DNA of 64,000 nt, taken from Leptobrachium leishanense. Its lineage: Eukaryota; Chordata; Amphibia; Anura; Megophryidae. This document shows, in pieces, positions 55,826 through 64,000 of the stretch. The DNA is taken from contig CM019067.1 of NCBI GenBank assembly GCA_009667805.1, positions 246,299,721-246,363,720 of the forward strand, written 5' to 3'. Position numbers and translations under genes: made by a program. Under the pieces are notes generated by a model. The model searched no databases. It was not told the origin of the DNA and worked only from the letters and a program-made list of their open reading frames with translations. Numbering within the stretch: position 1 is the stretch's first letter; each line of letters starts with the position of its first letter.

Positions 55826-57128
55826 GCTGCCGCGATGACCCCTAATTCCAGCGGCTGCGGTTCCGGATGCAGGGCTGACATCGAGGATGTCAGCCCGCAC
55901 CGGAGGGGCCAGCGATCGGCCGGAACTCGGCCGAACGCTGACCCCAATGGGAGGACGCGCTCAGCGCGTCCTCCGCATACCAGTGGTAATGCGGAGGACG
56001 CGCTGAGCGCGTCCTCTGCATTCAAGTGGTTAATATGACCCAGACATATTATATATCGTTCTTTCAGGCAGACTCGGCAGATTCATAATATGTCATTATT
56101 ATATGTATACGTCATGTCCTGTCTGTATATTATAACAAAAAATGCAATAAAATTTGAATTTTCAATAATTTACAATGTGTAAAGGTGTTTTTGTTTCACA
56201 TTTTAACATGCGAACATTTGCGGTTATATTTTCTATGGGTTGTGCTTGTTAAAAAATTAGAAATGGGGACTCCTTACATTTGGGGGAAAATTTTGCTATT
56301 TTTAACAAACGCACTGCATACAAAAATCGTTAGTGCAGCATCATTGTTCACATTATAATTGAAATGGGAACAATATTGCTGCATTAACAATTCAAACAAA
56401 AAAAAACTTGTTCATTTTTTTATTATTATTTTTTTATATATTTTTTTGTTTAATTTGTACATGGTCATGTTTGATATCGTTGGAAAGGCCATGCTCTGGC
56501 CGATCCAACAGTACCAAATATTAATCCCTAGCTGCCACGGATCGGGAGATAGAGGGTTCCAATGAACCCCCTATCTTCACCATTGGTGGCAGTTAGGGGT
56601 TAACTCCAGGACTGGCGTCATCACGCTATGCACAATGATGCCAGTCATCAGGGGGCATTCCTGGAAGCTTGGCCGACATCCAAGATGTCGGCCAGCTCCG
56701 GGAGAGGATCACGATTCGGCGCTTTTCCGCGCCGAATCATGATCCGGCACCCAATGGGTTAAAGGCAGGCACGGTTTGGAAGGGCAGGCTGTGCCCTTCC
56801 AAACTGTGCCTGCCTTCAGCCGCTGGACTCTGGCGTTCGGGTGGGAGGGAGGTCCGAAGGACTCTCCCCCCCCCCCCTCCCTTTCAGGCACCTCCTCCAC
56901 ACTCGCGGGGGGGGCGCCTGAAATAGATGTCACCGCGCCGCCGTGATGACCTCTATCTCCCCCCCCCTGGGGTCTTGGAATGTCAGCCCGCACCAGGGGG
57001 GCCAGCAATCAGCCAGAATCCTGTCTGATTGCTGCCTCCTGTGCTACGGACGCGCTGAGCGCGTCCGTAGCACAGGAGGTGCACTTGGCAGGACGCGCCC
57101 AGCGCGTCCTTAGCAGCCAAGTGGTTAA
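55826..57128. mobile_element. GC-rich TTAA-type repeat, composite
   Basis: Contains TTAA sites at 56030, 56600 and 57125. Both sub-parts end in CAAGTGGTTAA-like tips. Strong hairpins: GAGGACGCGCTCAGCGCGTC opposite GACGCGCTGAGCGCGTCCTC (55951-56016), AAGGCAGGCACGGTTTGGAA opposite its complement (56761-56816), and GGACGCGCTGAGCGCGTCC (57050-57068). The GGTCATGTTTGATATCGTTG block near 56462 links it to the TTAA elements at 23227 and 30210. Borders of individual copies are not certain. Confidence 0.55.
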
Positions 57129-57300
57129 GAATTTCACAGCGCCAACGTATCTCATCTCGACTGGTCCCATTCTTGTCACCTAATGATCACCCTTTATGGG
57201 AATCTTTTCTGGGGCTCCCTGCGATTCAAGGTTAAATAGACCCTGTAAATGGAACAACTGTGGCAGGGAGTGGTGCTAGCCAGAGGGTTGTCAGCCCTTT
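57129..57300. other. 3' flanking DNA, nothing recognised
   Basis: Short spacer. Confidence 0.4.
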
Positions 57301-57369
57301 TCATACAAAATACACCAGAAGGGCAGCACTCAACCTTTATTAACCATAATGGGTGGTGCTTCTCAAATC

Positions 57370-57550
57370 AAAAATACAACAAACCAGGAAGAGAGCGCAC
57401 AACGTCATACATTCAAAAACTTTAACAGATCCTTATACATTTAAAATTTTAGCAGATTAATCTGTTCGAATCTTTAAATGTATGAGCTTCTGTTAAAGTC
57501 CTTGAATGTGAGAGTTGGTGCGCTCTCCTCCTGGTTTGTTGTATATACAA
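57370..57550. mobile_element. foldback element related to the one at 2975
   Basis: AACAAACCAGGAAGAGAGCG at the left is the inverted partner of CGCTCTCCTCCTGGTTTGTT at the right. The inner arms pair TTTAACAGATCCTTATACAT with ATGTATGAGCTTCTGTTAAA. The AACAGATC..ACATTTAAA phrase is shared with the arms of the 2975-4265 element. Confidence 0.65.
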
Positions 57551-57944
57551 TATGTACTGTATTTACAAAGTGCAAGCTACAGAGTTCTTCCAAACTACTT
57601 TCGACCATTCTCGTATGTTTTGACATATCATATGGTTTGTTTTGACATATTTGTAAATAAAGTTATCAGAGTCTTGAGAGAAAAGTGAACATTAACCAAA
57701 ATCCATTGCATCATTTTATAATATTTATGTAAATAAGCAATGTGTTACCACTTTGACTTCACTGTCACTCCTAGCGCCCTTGTGTAATTTACACCTCACT
57801 ACATTGTCCCTGGGAAGCTGATGTGATGTTTACTTGCCATCCACTGCATTCTATGTCAAGCACGACAGCAGCTTCAACTGCATTTTTTTAGAAACACAGC
57901 AATTATACATCAATATAGCCAGGAAATTTGGCATCAATGCAGTG
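57551..57944. other. 3' flanking DNA, nothing recognised
   Basis: AT-rich. Confidence 0.45.
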
Positions 57945-58008
57945 GTGTTTTTTACCACCAGGGTTGAGCAGTAGGTAAAATTTTGCAGTTAGCGTCCATC
58001 TTAAAATT

Positions 58009-58904
58009 AGGGATGTGCATGGCTTAAAAATTTGTTTAGTTTTGTTACGTTTTTAAATCATTTCGTTTTTGGAATTTCGTAACTAATTTTTTTTTGTTTC
58101 GTTTAGGCTGGGGTCAGACGAACGCGCGAGCAGCCGCACTTTATTACGGCCGTAGTAGCAGCAAATGACATCCAATGACGGCCAATATACGAAGTACGCC
58201 GCACGAACGTTCGGCCATGCAACGCAAGCGGCAAAGGAACGCATTTTTTCGAGAACGTAGAACCGCTAGTACTTACGCACACAGTGCGCTGCGTCCGCAT
58301 AGCAATTGCGCATCGTATGACCGCTATCGCTTCCTCTGTGAAAAAATGTGTTCAGACGCATCAATGCAATTTTTGACAGTAGACGTGAAAAATGCGTTTG
58401 TCTGACCCTAGCCTTCGTTTCGGATCGATTTTTGAAATTTCAAATCTATTTGAATTTCATATATCAATTCGATAGTTTATCAATTCAAATTTCGGATCCC
58501 TAGATAAAACCCCAATTAATCAAATTTTGCTGTTAAAAGCTAGGGTTAAATTTTAAGCTGTGTCACAGATTAAGTATTTGAGTCAAATTAAAAAGTGAAA
58601 CAAAATTAATTTGTTTCATAAAGTCCTTTGCTGATTATTACTTGAATTGTAAGTTAAGATCAATTCGATAGTTATATCAATTTGATAGTTCATTTCAAAT
58701 TCAATAGTTGATATCAGTTATTCAAATTTTTCTTTTATGCTGATGACACAGTATAAATTGAAATAAATTCGTTATATACAGTTTTGTTTCGTTTTGAATT
58801 CGTATCGTATCGATTCGTTATTCGGATGTACTTCCGAACTACGAATTATCAAATTTCGTTCCAAATTCAGATTATTTTTTTTTCCAAAACGAATCCACAT
58901 CTCT
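58009..58904. mobile_element. AT-rich MITE inside repeat R
   Basis: Tips AGGGATGTGCATGG and CCACATCTCT are roughly inverted. Flanks TTAAAATT and CTAAAAATT resemble a degraded 8-bp duplication. The interior is built of repeated ATCAATTCGATAGTT / TTCGGATCC phrases. Harbinger-like M7 sits within its left half. Confidence 0.55.
58103..58416. mobile_element. Harbinger-like MITE, subfamily 2, copy M7
   Basis: Left TTA then GGCTGGGGTCAGACGAACGC; right GCGTTTGTCTGACCCTAGCC then TTC. GCCGTAGTAGCAGCAAATGA is the reverse complement of the M6 interior. Nested in the AT-rich MITE. Confidence 0.7.
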
Positions 58905-59175
58905 ACTAAAAATTAGCGCAGGCACCAAGTGATCTGTTGGTTACAATATCGCAAGTGCTCTCTAGCGCTCCCCATGTTAAGTATAGGACACAGTAAGTAC
59001 AGTAAGCTCGCTCTACGAATCGCAAATTACCGCGTGCTAAGTGATTTTTCCTGTTTCTAGCGGGAGGCAAACGATCTGTTGGTCAGACGCTAGACTCATT
59101 TCACCTGGCGCTAACGCAAAAACATGCTGATGCTAGGGTTAGCTCACACCAGGTGATAGGGCCGTTAGAGTTTTG

Positions 59176-59735
59176 ATAAGTACAGTGGGCAGCAGTCCAG
59201 TTCCCAGGTACTACCAAAGCGAACCATCTGTGCCATTTGGAATAGTATTCATAAACCACTGGTTTCAATTATTTTGGAATTCTGTTTTGGTTTGAGGACA
59301 CAGTCTCACGTTTCATCCTCTATTAGTGATATGGAAAAATAATAATAGGGCTTATACTTCTGTTGCTTCTTAGCCGCCACCTAACACTAATCTTTATTTA
59401 TTGTGCTTTTGGAAGAAAAGCAATTTAGAAGCACTAATGCATAAAACCTGCACATTGCACAGATTAGAAATCTCATTTTAACAGGCAAATAGAATTAAAC
59501 AAATGAACGGTGTAATTTTCATCATTATTTATATCTAGTACATAGCATGCAATAAGCCTTTCTAATACTGTTTATGATGAAACCGCGGCCAGTGATGTGT
59601 GGTGTGATTATTGTTAAGTCATTACACTGATTTAGTTGAGAAAGAATTCGAATCAGCATTCAGTGTGTGCGCGTCGGACAACAGCAGCAGAAAGCTCACA
59701 TAATTCTTTTCATCGTTGGCATTGCTAACACAATC
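59176..59735. other. 3' flanking DNA, nothing recognised
   Basis: AT-rich, no repeat border seen. Confidence 0.45.
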
Positions 59736-59928
59736 CAATAAACGATGGGCCACACCATGGAAGTCACGATAAGGAATCTTTATTGATAGACATGAATAAC
59801 AGTGACGTTTCGGCTCTAGGCCTTAGTAACGCATTGAGCCGAAAAGTTATGTTAGATGGCACAGGAGGGCAATAACTATCAATAGAGATTCCTTATCGTG
59901 ACTTCCATGGTGTGTCCCATCCTTTATT
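59736..59928. mobile_element. palindromic element with near-perfect 50-bp arms
   Basis: CACACCATGGAAGTCACGAT then AAGGAATCTTTATTGATAG at the left pair with CTATCAATAGAGATTCCTTA then TCGTGACTTCCATGGTGTG at the right. The loop contains a smaller TTTCGGCTC / GAGCCGAAA pair. It abuts the element starting at 59930. Confidence 0.8.
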
Positions 59929-59929
59929 G

Positions 59930-61292
59930 CAGGGTTATTCAAAGAGATCCGAATTGTGGCCGAAAGGTAATCGAACAGTGAAATTCAGCGTACGGTTATC
60001 TTTCCTGGCCATTAGTCTATTCAGAGAGCAGGCAGTTCGCCAAACGTTGGCGAATTGCCTGCACATATGGTGCCTGTTCTGTGCCTGTTCGAGGGTAGTG
60101 AAATCCCCATAGAGAAGTAATTCTTCGTCTATTCAGGGAACACAAAAGGGATAAATTGACGAATTGCCCTGCTGTTCAGTGGTTTCATTCGACAGGTTTA
60201 TTCAGGCGAATCCTATAGGCTTCAATGTTAAAAATATTCACGTTTTAAGTCAATATCTATTCAGAACAACAACAGGGATGTTGGATGATGAGATGTAGGA
60301 ATTTACTCCATGTGATTTCCAAAAACAGTTATTGAATTGTATAGACTCTTAGCTGGAGCTTTATTTCTTCATAGCTATTATATATAGTTGCTCAACTCAA
60401 ATATATTGGACCTCAGGGCTTTAGGAAACATTATGCAGCCCCTGCCCCCCCCCCCCCCGACACCCACACACCTTCTTGCTGCCACAGGGCAATGCCTATT
60501 TTGACTATACAAGAATACACACCCGGCAGCATATCAAGAGTTGGCGTATTATCACATTAGCTGGTGAAGGACATGCAACTAAGAGGTATGATGGATGAGA
60601 TGTAGGAATGAAATACTGAGGGTGAGGAGCACATGGTTGAGAGCCAAGAGAAGAACATTTGGGGAGAGGTGTGATGGGAAAAAATATTAATGTTTTCTGA
60701 TGATGGAGAAAGGTATGGAAATTGAGACCATGGTGGAAGAGACAAGAGGGGTCATAAAGTGGTTTGCACAGGGTGCCAAAAGTCTTTGCACTGACAGAGT
60801 CTTCTGTATAAACATTCCTCAAAACGATAAAAGCTTATATACCTTTACGTTTATAGTATTTTGTTCTCTGCTACATTGGAGCAGATCTGCTACGTGGAGC
60901 AGCCGCGAAGCCCGCCGAAAGCCACCAAACAGATCGCCGAACTCTTCCGAAGAACACCATTCTGGCCGCCAAACTGCAGAAAAAAAAGAACTCTGCTAAT
61001 CTTTAAAAGGTGTTTAAAACAATAAAAATGCATGAAAATGTGTGGAAATAATAAAAAAAGTCCCCTAAAAAAATATAATTAAAAGATCTGTTACAGAATA
61101 AAAAAAACTGCGATTAAAAAATGGGAATCAAAAATTTCGTCTAAAACATCCCTCAAAAATTCCAATAAATCCAGTATTTGGCAAATTGACAGCTTTCTGA
61201 ATAGCCTAACTGCCACAAAATTGCACTGTACGGTGAAATTCACTGTACGGTGCCCTTCCGTGGTAGGCTTGGCGCTCTTTGAATAACCCTTT
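59930..61292. mobile_element. 1.36-kb MITE with about 120-bp inverted ends
   Basis: CAGGGTTATTCAAAGAG at the left and CTCTTTGAATAACCCT at the right. The similarity continues inward (GGCCATTAGTCTATTCAGAG opposite the complement of CTTTCTGAATAGCCTAACTG) for about 120 bases. Tips resemble the hairpin MITEs at 52476 and 61859. The middle has a C run (60446-60459) and A-rich sequence, with no transposase. Confidence 0.65.
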
Positions 61293-61676
61293 TTGTTTTT
61301 CTGTGAAGTTATCATGGCATAAAACCCCTTACCCATTATTTTGTGGACTAGCATTTCAATGAGCCTGGCAGTTTTAACAAGATTTTATTTCGTAAATGAG
61401 ATCTATTATGTCCCTAATTCCAATTAAACAGATTCCTACCCTAACATCTAACAGGTAAAAAAAAATACCCACTAATGATTCTGCCATAGAAAGAAAACAG
61501 GAAAAAAAGATACAACAAGAGTCCCTAAAATGTATCTATAAAACTGTTTGTGAGGTTTATTTATTTTGGAGTATTTATTGTGACGGTGTGCAGGGGTTGG
61601 GTAACAGGATGTCTGGGAGAATAATCGAGGGAAGGTATATAGGACCCAGATTCCTGCATGGCCTCTACCCTCTCAC
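61293..61676. other. 3' flanking DNA, nothing recognised
   Basis: AT-rich spacer ending in the CCTCTCAC target duplication. Confidence 0.5.
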
Positions 61677-61787
61677 CAGTGGCGACTCTAGGAACAATAT
61701 TTAGGGGGGGCACAGAAGAAACCGCAGTCAAAACTGGGGAGGCACTAATAATTTTCACCACGAAATCATACCACTGAATAAAACTAA

Positions 61788-63042
61788 GGGCCCTATCACC
61801 TGGTGTGAACTAAAACACCATCACTAAAGGAAAAATTTAGTGCGAGTCGCTAAAACTTACAGGGTTATTCAGAGAGCGGTGAAAAGCAGGAGAATGACAG
61901 GAGAATGGAAAATTCTTGGTCAAAATAGCCAAACCAGAAAAATTCTCCCAGTCATCTCACTTTCCAAATCGGCTATTTTGACCTTGAATTTAACATTCTC
62001 CAGTCATTCTCCTGATTTTCACCGCTTTCTGAATAACCCTGTTAGTGCCTGACGACCTACTAACAGATCACCTTGTCTGCAGTAGTCCATGAACAAGGTC
62101 GTTTGGCGCACGCTAGGGAAACGCTAAGACCCGGGTTGAGACCCAGCGCTAATGCGGTTGTGTACAGGATAGAACGTTTTTTCTTTCCCATACCTATCCC
62201 CCACCCTCACAAGCTTGAATATGAACACATCCAGTGAATAACCTCTCACTCCTGCAATAGTAAAATCCTCCACGGTGGTCGTATCATCCATGTTTTGAGG
62301 CACACATATATTAAGGCTGATGGGCATTGCATGATAAATGCCTCCCAGCAGCATGTAGAATCATTACACTGCATTTAATAGATCCAAAAGGAAGGCCAGG
62401 TGAGCGACAACAATTTACCTGCTGTAGCATAGCAATAATACATGTTTCAGGGCAAGACTTATTCACGTGTCCCTTTAAACATGGTCCACACAGTCATCCT
62501 AATAATCAACTGCTTCCATACAATGAATAACCCCCAGCATAAAATGTTTAAAATTAGGCAATATATTAGAATTAGGATATATGTGCATAAAGGATACATT
62601 TATAATAGAGCTTACTGCAACAGCAGCGACATTGCTGACCATATCCATTACTATGGTGTATGGGGCCAAGAGAACACCTGTGCTGCATTCCTTTCAATTG
62701 CCTATTAATTTTGGACAAGGACCAGGTTTTTCTGTTTTTTTGGAGTTAACACCAGGGCTGAGCAGTAGGTAAAATGTTGCAATTAGTGCACCTCAAAAAA
62801 TTTAGCGCTGGCACCAAGTGATCTGTAAAGATATCTAGCACTCCCCGTGTTAAGTATAGGACGCGGAAAGTACATTAAGCTCGCGGTACAAATCGCTAAT
62901 AGCAACCCGCTAAGTGATTTTTCCCATTTGTAGCGGGAGGCAAACAATCTGTTGGTCCAGCGCTAGACTCTATTAATCTGGCGCTAACGCAAAATCACGC
63001 CGACACAAGGGTTAGCTCACACCAGGTAATAGTGCCCTAAAT
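61788..63042. repeat. unclassified repeat family R, copy 4
   Basis: Inverted ends GGGCCCTATCACCTGGTGTG and CACACCAGGTAATAGTGCCC suggest a DNA transposon. It is interrupted by the hairpin MITE (61859-62041) and probably by foreign sequence at about 62150-62740. The right half matches copy 3 (CTCCCCGTGTTAAGTATAGG, AGCGGGAGGCAAACAATCTG). Confidence 0.6.
61859..62041. mobile_element. full-length hairpin MITE, copy 2
   Basis: CAGGGTTATTCAGAGAGCGG and CCGCTTTCTGAATAACCCTG are the tips. The whole 183 bp is palindromic. TTA lies directly on both sides, a 3-bp duplication. Same family as 52476-52654. Confidence 0.85.
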
Positions 63043-63621
63043 AAGTATATATAAATAAGATTCCAAAACCCCAGAGTAATGTGATGCAATGAGTAATGTG
63101 ATACAATGATGCCTTTTTGTTGTACTAACCTGATACTTCAATTCAATATTTTATTCGCTGCAATTCGGCATTTTTCGCTGAATGTCTGATAGCTGCTTCA
63201 GCGACTCCACTTTTAGCAAATTACAGTGACCATTCGCTAAATATGGAATTCACCTTATTTTCAGAAAAATAAATTCCCCGAAATGTGACGGAAAGCAGAG
63301 GATCTAAAGATAAATAGACCCTTTAGATTCTAACTTCCATAATAACCCCTAAAATGCCATAAACCCAGAGAAATATAATAAAAATAATAAACAATGTGAC
63401 ATTTAGCTACCCCTTAACCCGTAAAATGCCATTCATCAAGGGAAAACCTGAAATGAATACACTGAGGCATGTAGTTTACCCATCAACCCGTAAAATGCCA
63501 TTAATCAAGGAAAAAACAAATGTATACTGTAAGGGATAAAGCCTGCCCATTAACCCTTAATATACAACTAAAACCAAGGCAAAAACTAACGTAATACACA
63601 ATGTAGTGTATAGTCTGAACA
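63043..63621. other. interior of the hAT-like element, unassigned
   Basis: AT-rich. Has a roughly repeated phrase (TTAACCCGTAAAATGCCAT at about 63415 and 63485) as the only visible structure. Confidence 0.4.
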
Positions 63622-63830
63622 TTAACCATTTCACTGCTGATCCATTTCAACCCTGTGAAAATGTTTAAGTACACGTTTTTATTTAATGTTTTATGATTTA
63701 TACTTCACACTGAATATGGTCATGTGGGGTATCATTGGAAAGGCCAGAATCTGCCCTTTCAAATGACACCTAGTTCTTCCATATACGATGCATAGCGACG
63801 GAGATACGTTGGTCCGAAGAAGTGTGGGAA
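63622..63830. mobile_element. TTAA-type element fragment
   Basis: TTAACCATTTCACTGCTGA is the inverted tip seen at 23227. GGTCATGTGGGGTATCATTGG and CCTTTCAAATGACACC are the core palindrome of that family. The matching right tip was not found. Confidence 0.55.
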
Positions 63831-64000
63831 GCTGGATGCTAATTTTTGGTGGGGGGGCACATGGGGGGGCAAGGAATAACCTAGGGGGGCAATTGCCCCC
63901 CCTTGCCCCCCTGTAGAGTCGCCTATGCCTCTCACACACGTGTTGCCAATTAATCAATTAAAGCCACAGGTAAATTCCCAGGCTGCTGACTGCTGCTAGA

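Larger units (their letters stand above)
57945..59175. repeat. unclassified repeat family R, copy 3, doubly interrupted
   Basis: Begins ACCAGGGTTGAGCAGTAGGT (as at 62750), is interrupted at 58009-58904 by an AT-rich MITE, and resumes AAAATTAGCGCAGGCACCAA, then CTCCCCATGTTAAGTATAGG, GCGGGAGGCAAACGATCTGT and TAGCTCACACCAGGTGATAG. It matches copy 4 closely. Confidence 0.65.
61677..63927. mobile_element. 2.25-kb hAT-like non-autonomous element, complete
   Basis: Tips CAGTGGCGACTCTAGG and (inverted) CATAGGCGACTCTACAGG, both followed by a G run. CCTCTCAC at 61669-61676 and 63928-63935 is a perfect 8-bp duplication. No hAT transposase is visible. The body is filled with other repeats: R copy 4, the hairpin MITE at 61859 and a TTAA-type fragment near 63622. 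Confidence 0.82.

Noticed and set aside
55555..56025. 156-codon fused transposase ORF treated as a possible domesticated gene
   Set aside because: Only the Tc1 C-terminus is present, without the DNA-binding part or the two catalytic Asp residues, and the N-terminal half is translated GC-rich repeat.
1..64000. CRISPR array, prophage, operon or bacterial system
   Set aside because: Spliced vertebrate septin-7 exons and eukaryotic transposons make this nuclear vertebrate DNA. Tandem repeats present are degenerate minisatellites without regular spacers.

Overview
This is vertebrate nuclear DNA, most likely from an amphibian and probably a frog. It is a large-intron gene locus filled with transposons. 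The only host gene I can support is the 3' part of septin-7 (SEPTIN7/CDC10) on the plus strand. Eight constitutive coding exons lie between 10423 and 35520. A ninth, 21-nt in-frame microexon lies at 25464-25484. All have AG/GT-type splice borders and matching phases. Together they encode about the last 266 residues: the G4 end of the GTPase domain, the septin unique element, the C-terminal coiled coil and the terminal stop. The N-terminal exons (P-loop, switch regions) are not visible upstream and should lie before base 1. A U-rich 3' UTR with several AATAAA signals follows the stop, to about 36.6-36.9 kb.

Region by region. 1-10.4 kb is intron: Harbinger-like MITEs, a TTAA-type element nested in a palindromic element, a hAT-like foldback MITE and an L2 3' fragment. 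10.4-35.5 kb holds the septin-7 exons. Their introns carry a near full-length but frameshifted Tc1 element (10595-12215), more MITEs, two TTAA-type elements, an unclassified repeat family (called R here) and degenerate minisatellites. 37-44 kb is 3' flanking DNA with hAT MITEs, a TTAA element inserted exactly in a hAT target-site duplication, two L2 fragments and a roughly 500-bp unclassified repeat (U) also present in a septin-7 intron. 44.5-52.5 kb is a retrotransposon cluster: a CR1-like LINE on the minus strand and an older CR1-like copy whose 3' part is split by a 5.6-kb Tx1/L1-like LINE on the plus strand. That LINE has an intact ORF1 and a broken ORF2. 55-64 kb holds a truncated Tc1 copy fused to a GC-rich TTAA-type repeat, long foldback elements, and a 2.25-kb hAT-like element with perfect 8-bp target-site duplications.

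The anuran assignment rests on the vertebrate septin-7 protein together with a mix of Tc1, Harbinger-, hAT- and TTAA-type MITEs with CR1, L2 and Tx1/L1-like LINEs. It is an inference. I see no tRNA or rRNA gene, CRISPR array, operon or second host gene. The most informative content is the septin-7 microexon and several nested insertions in which the pre-insertion site can be read directly.
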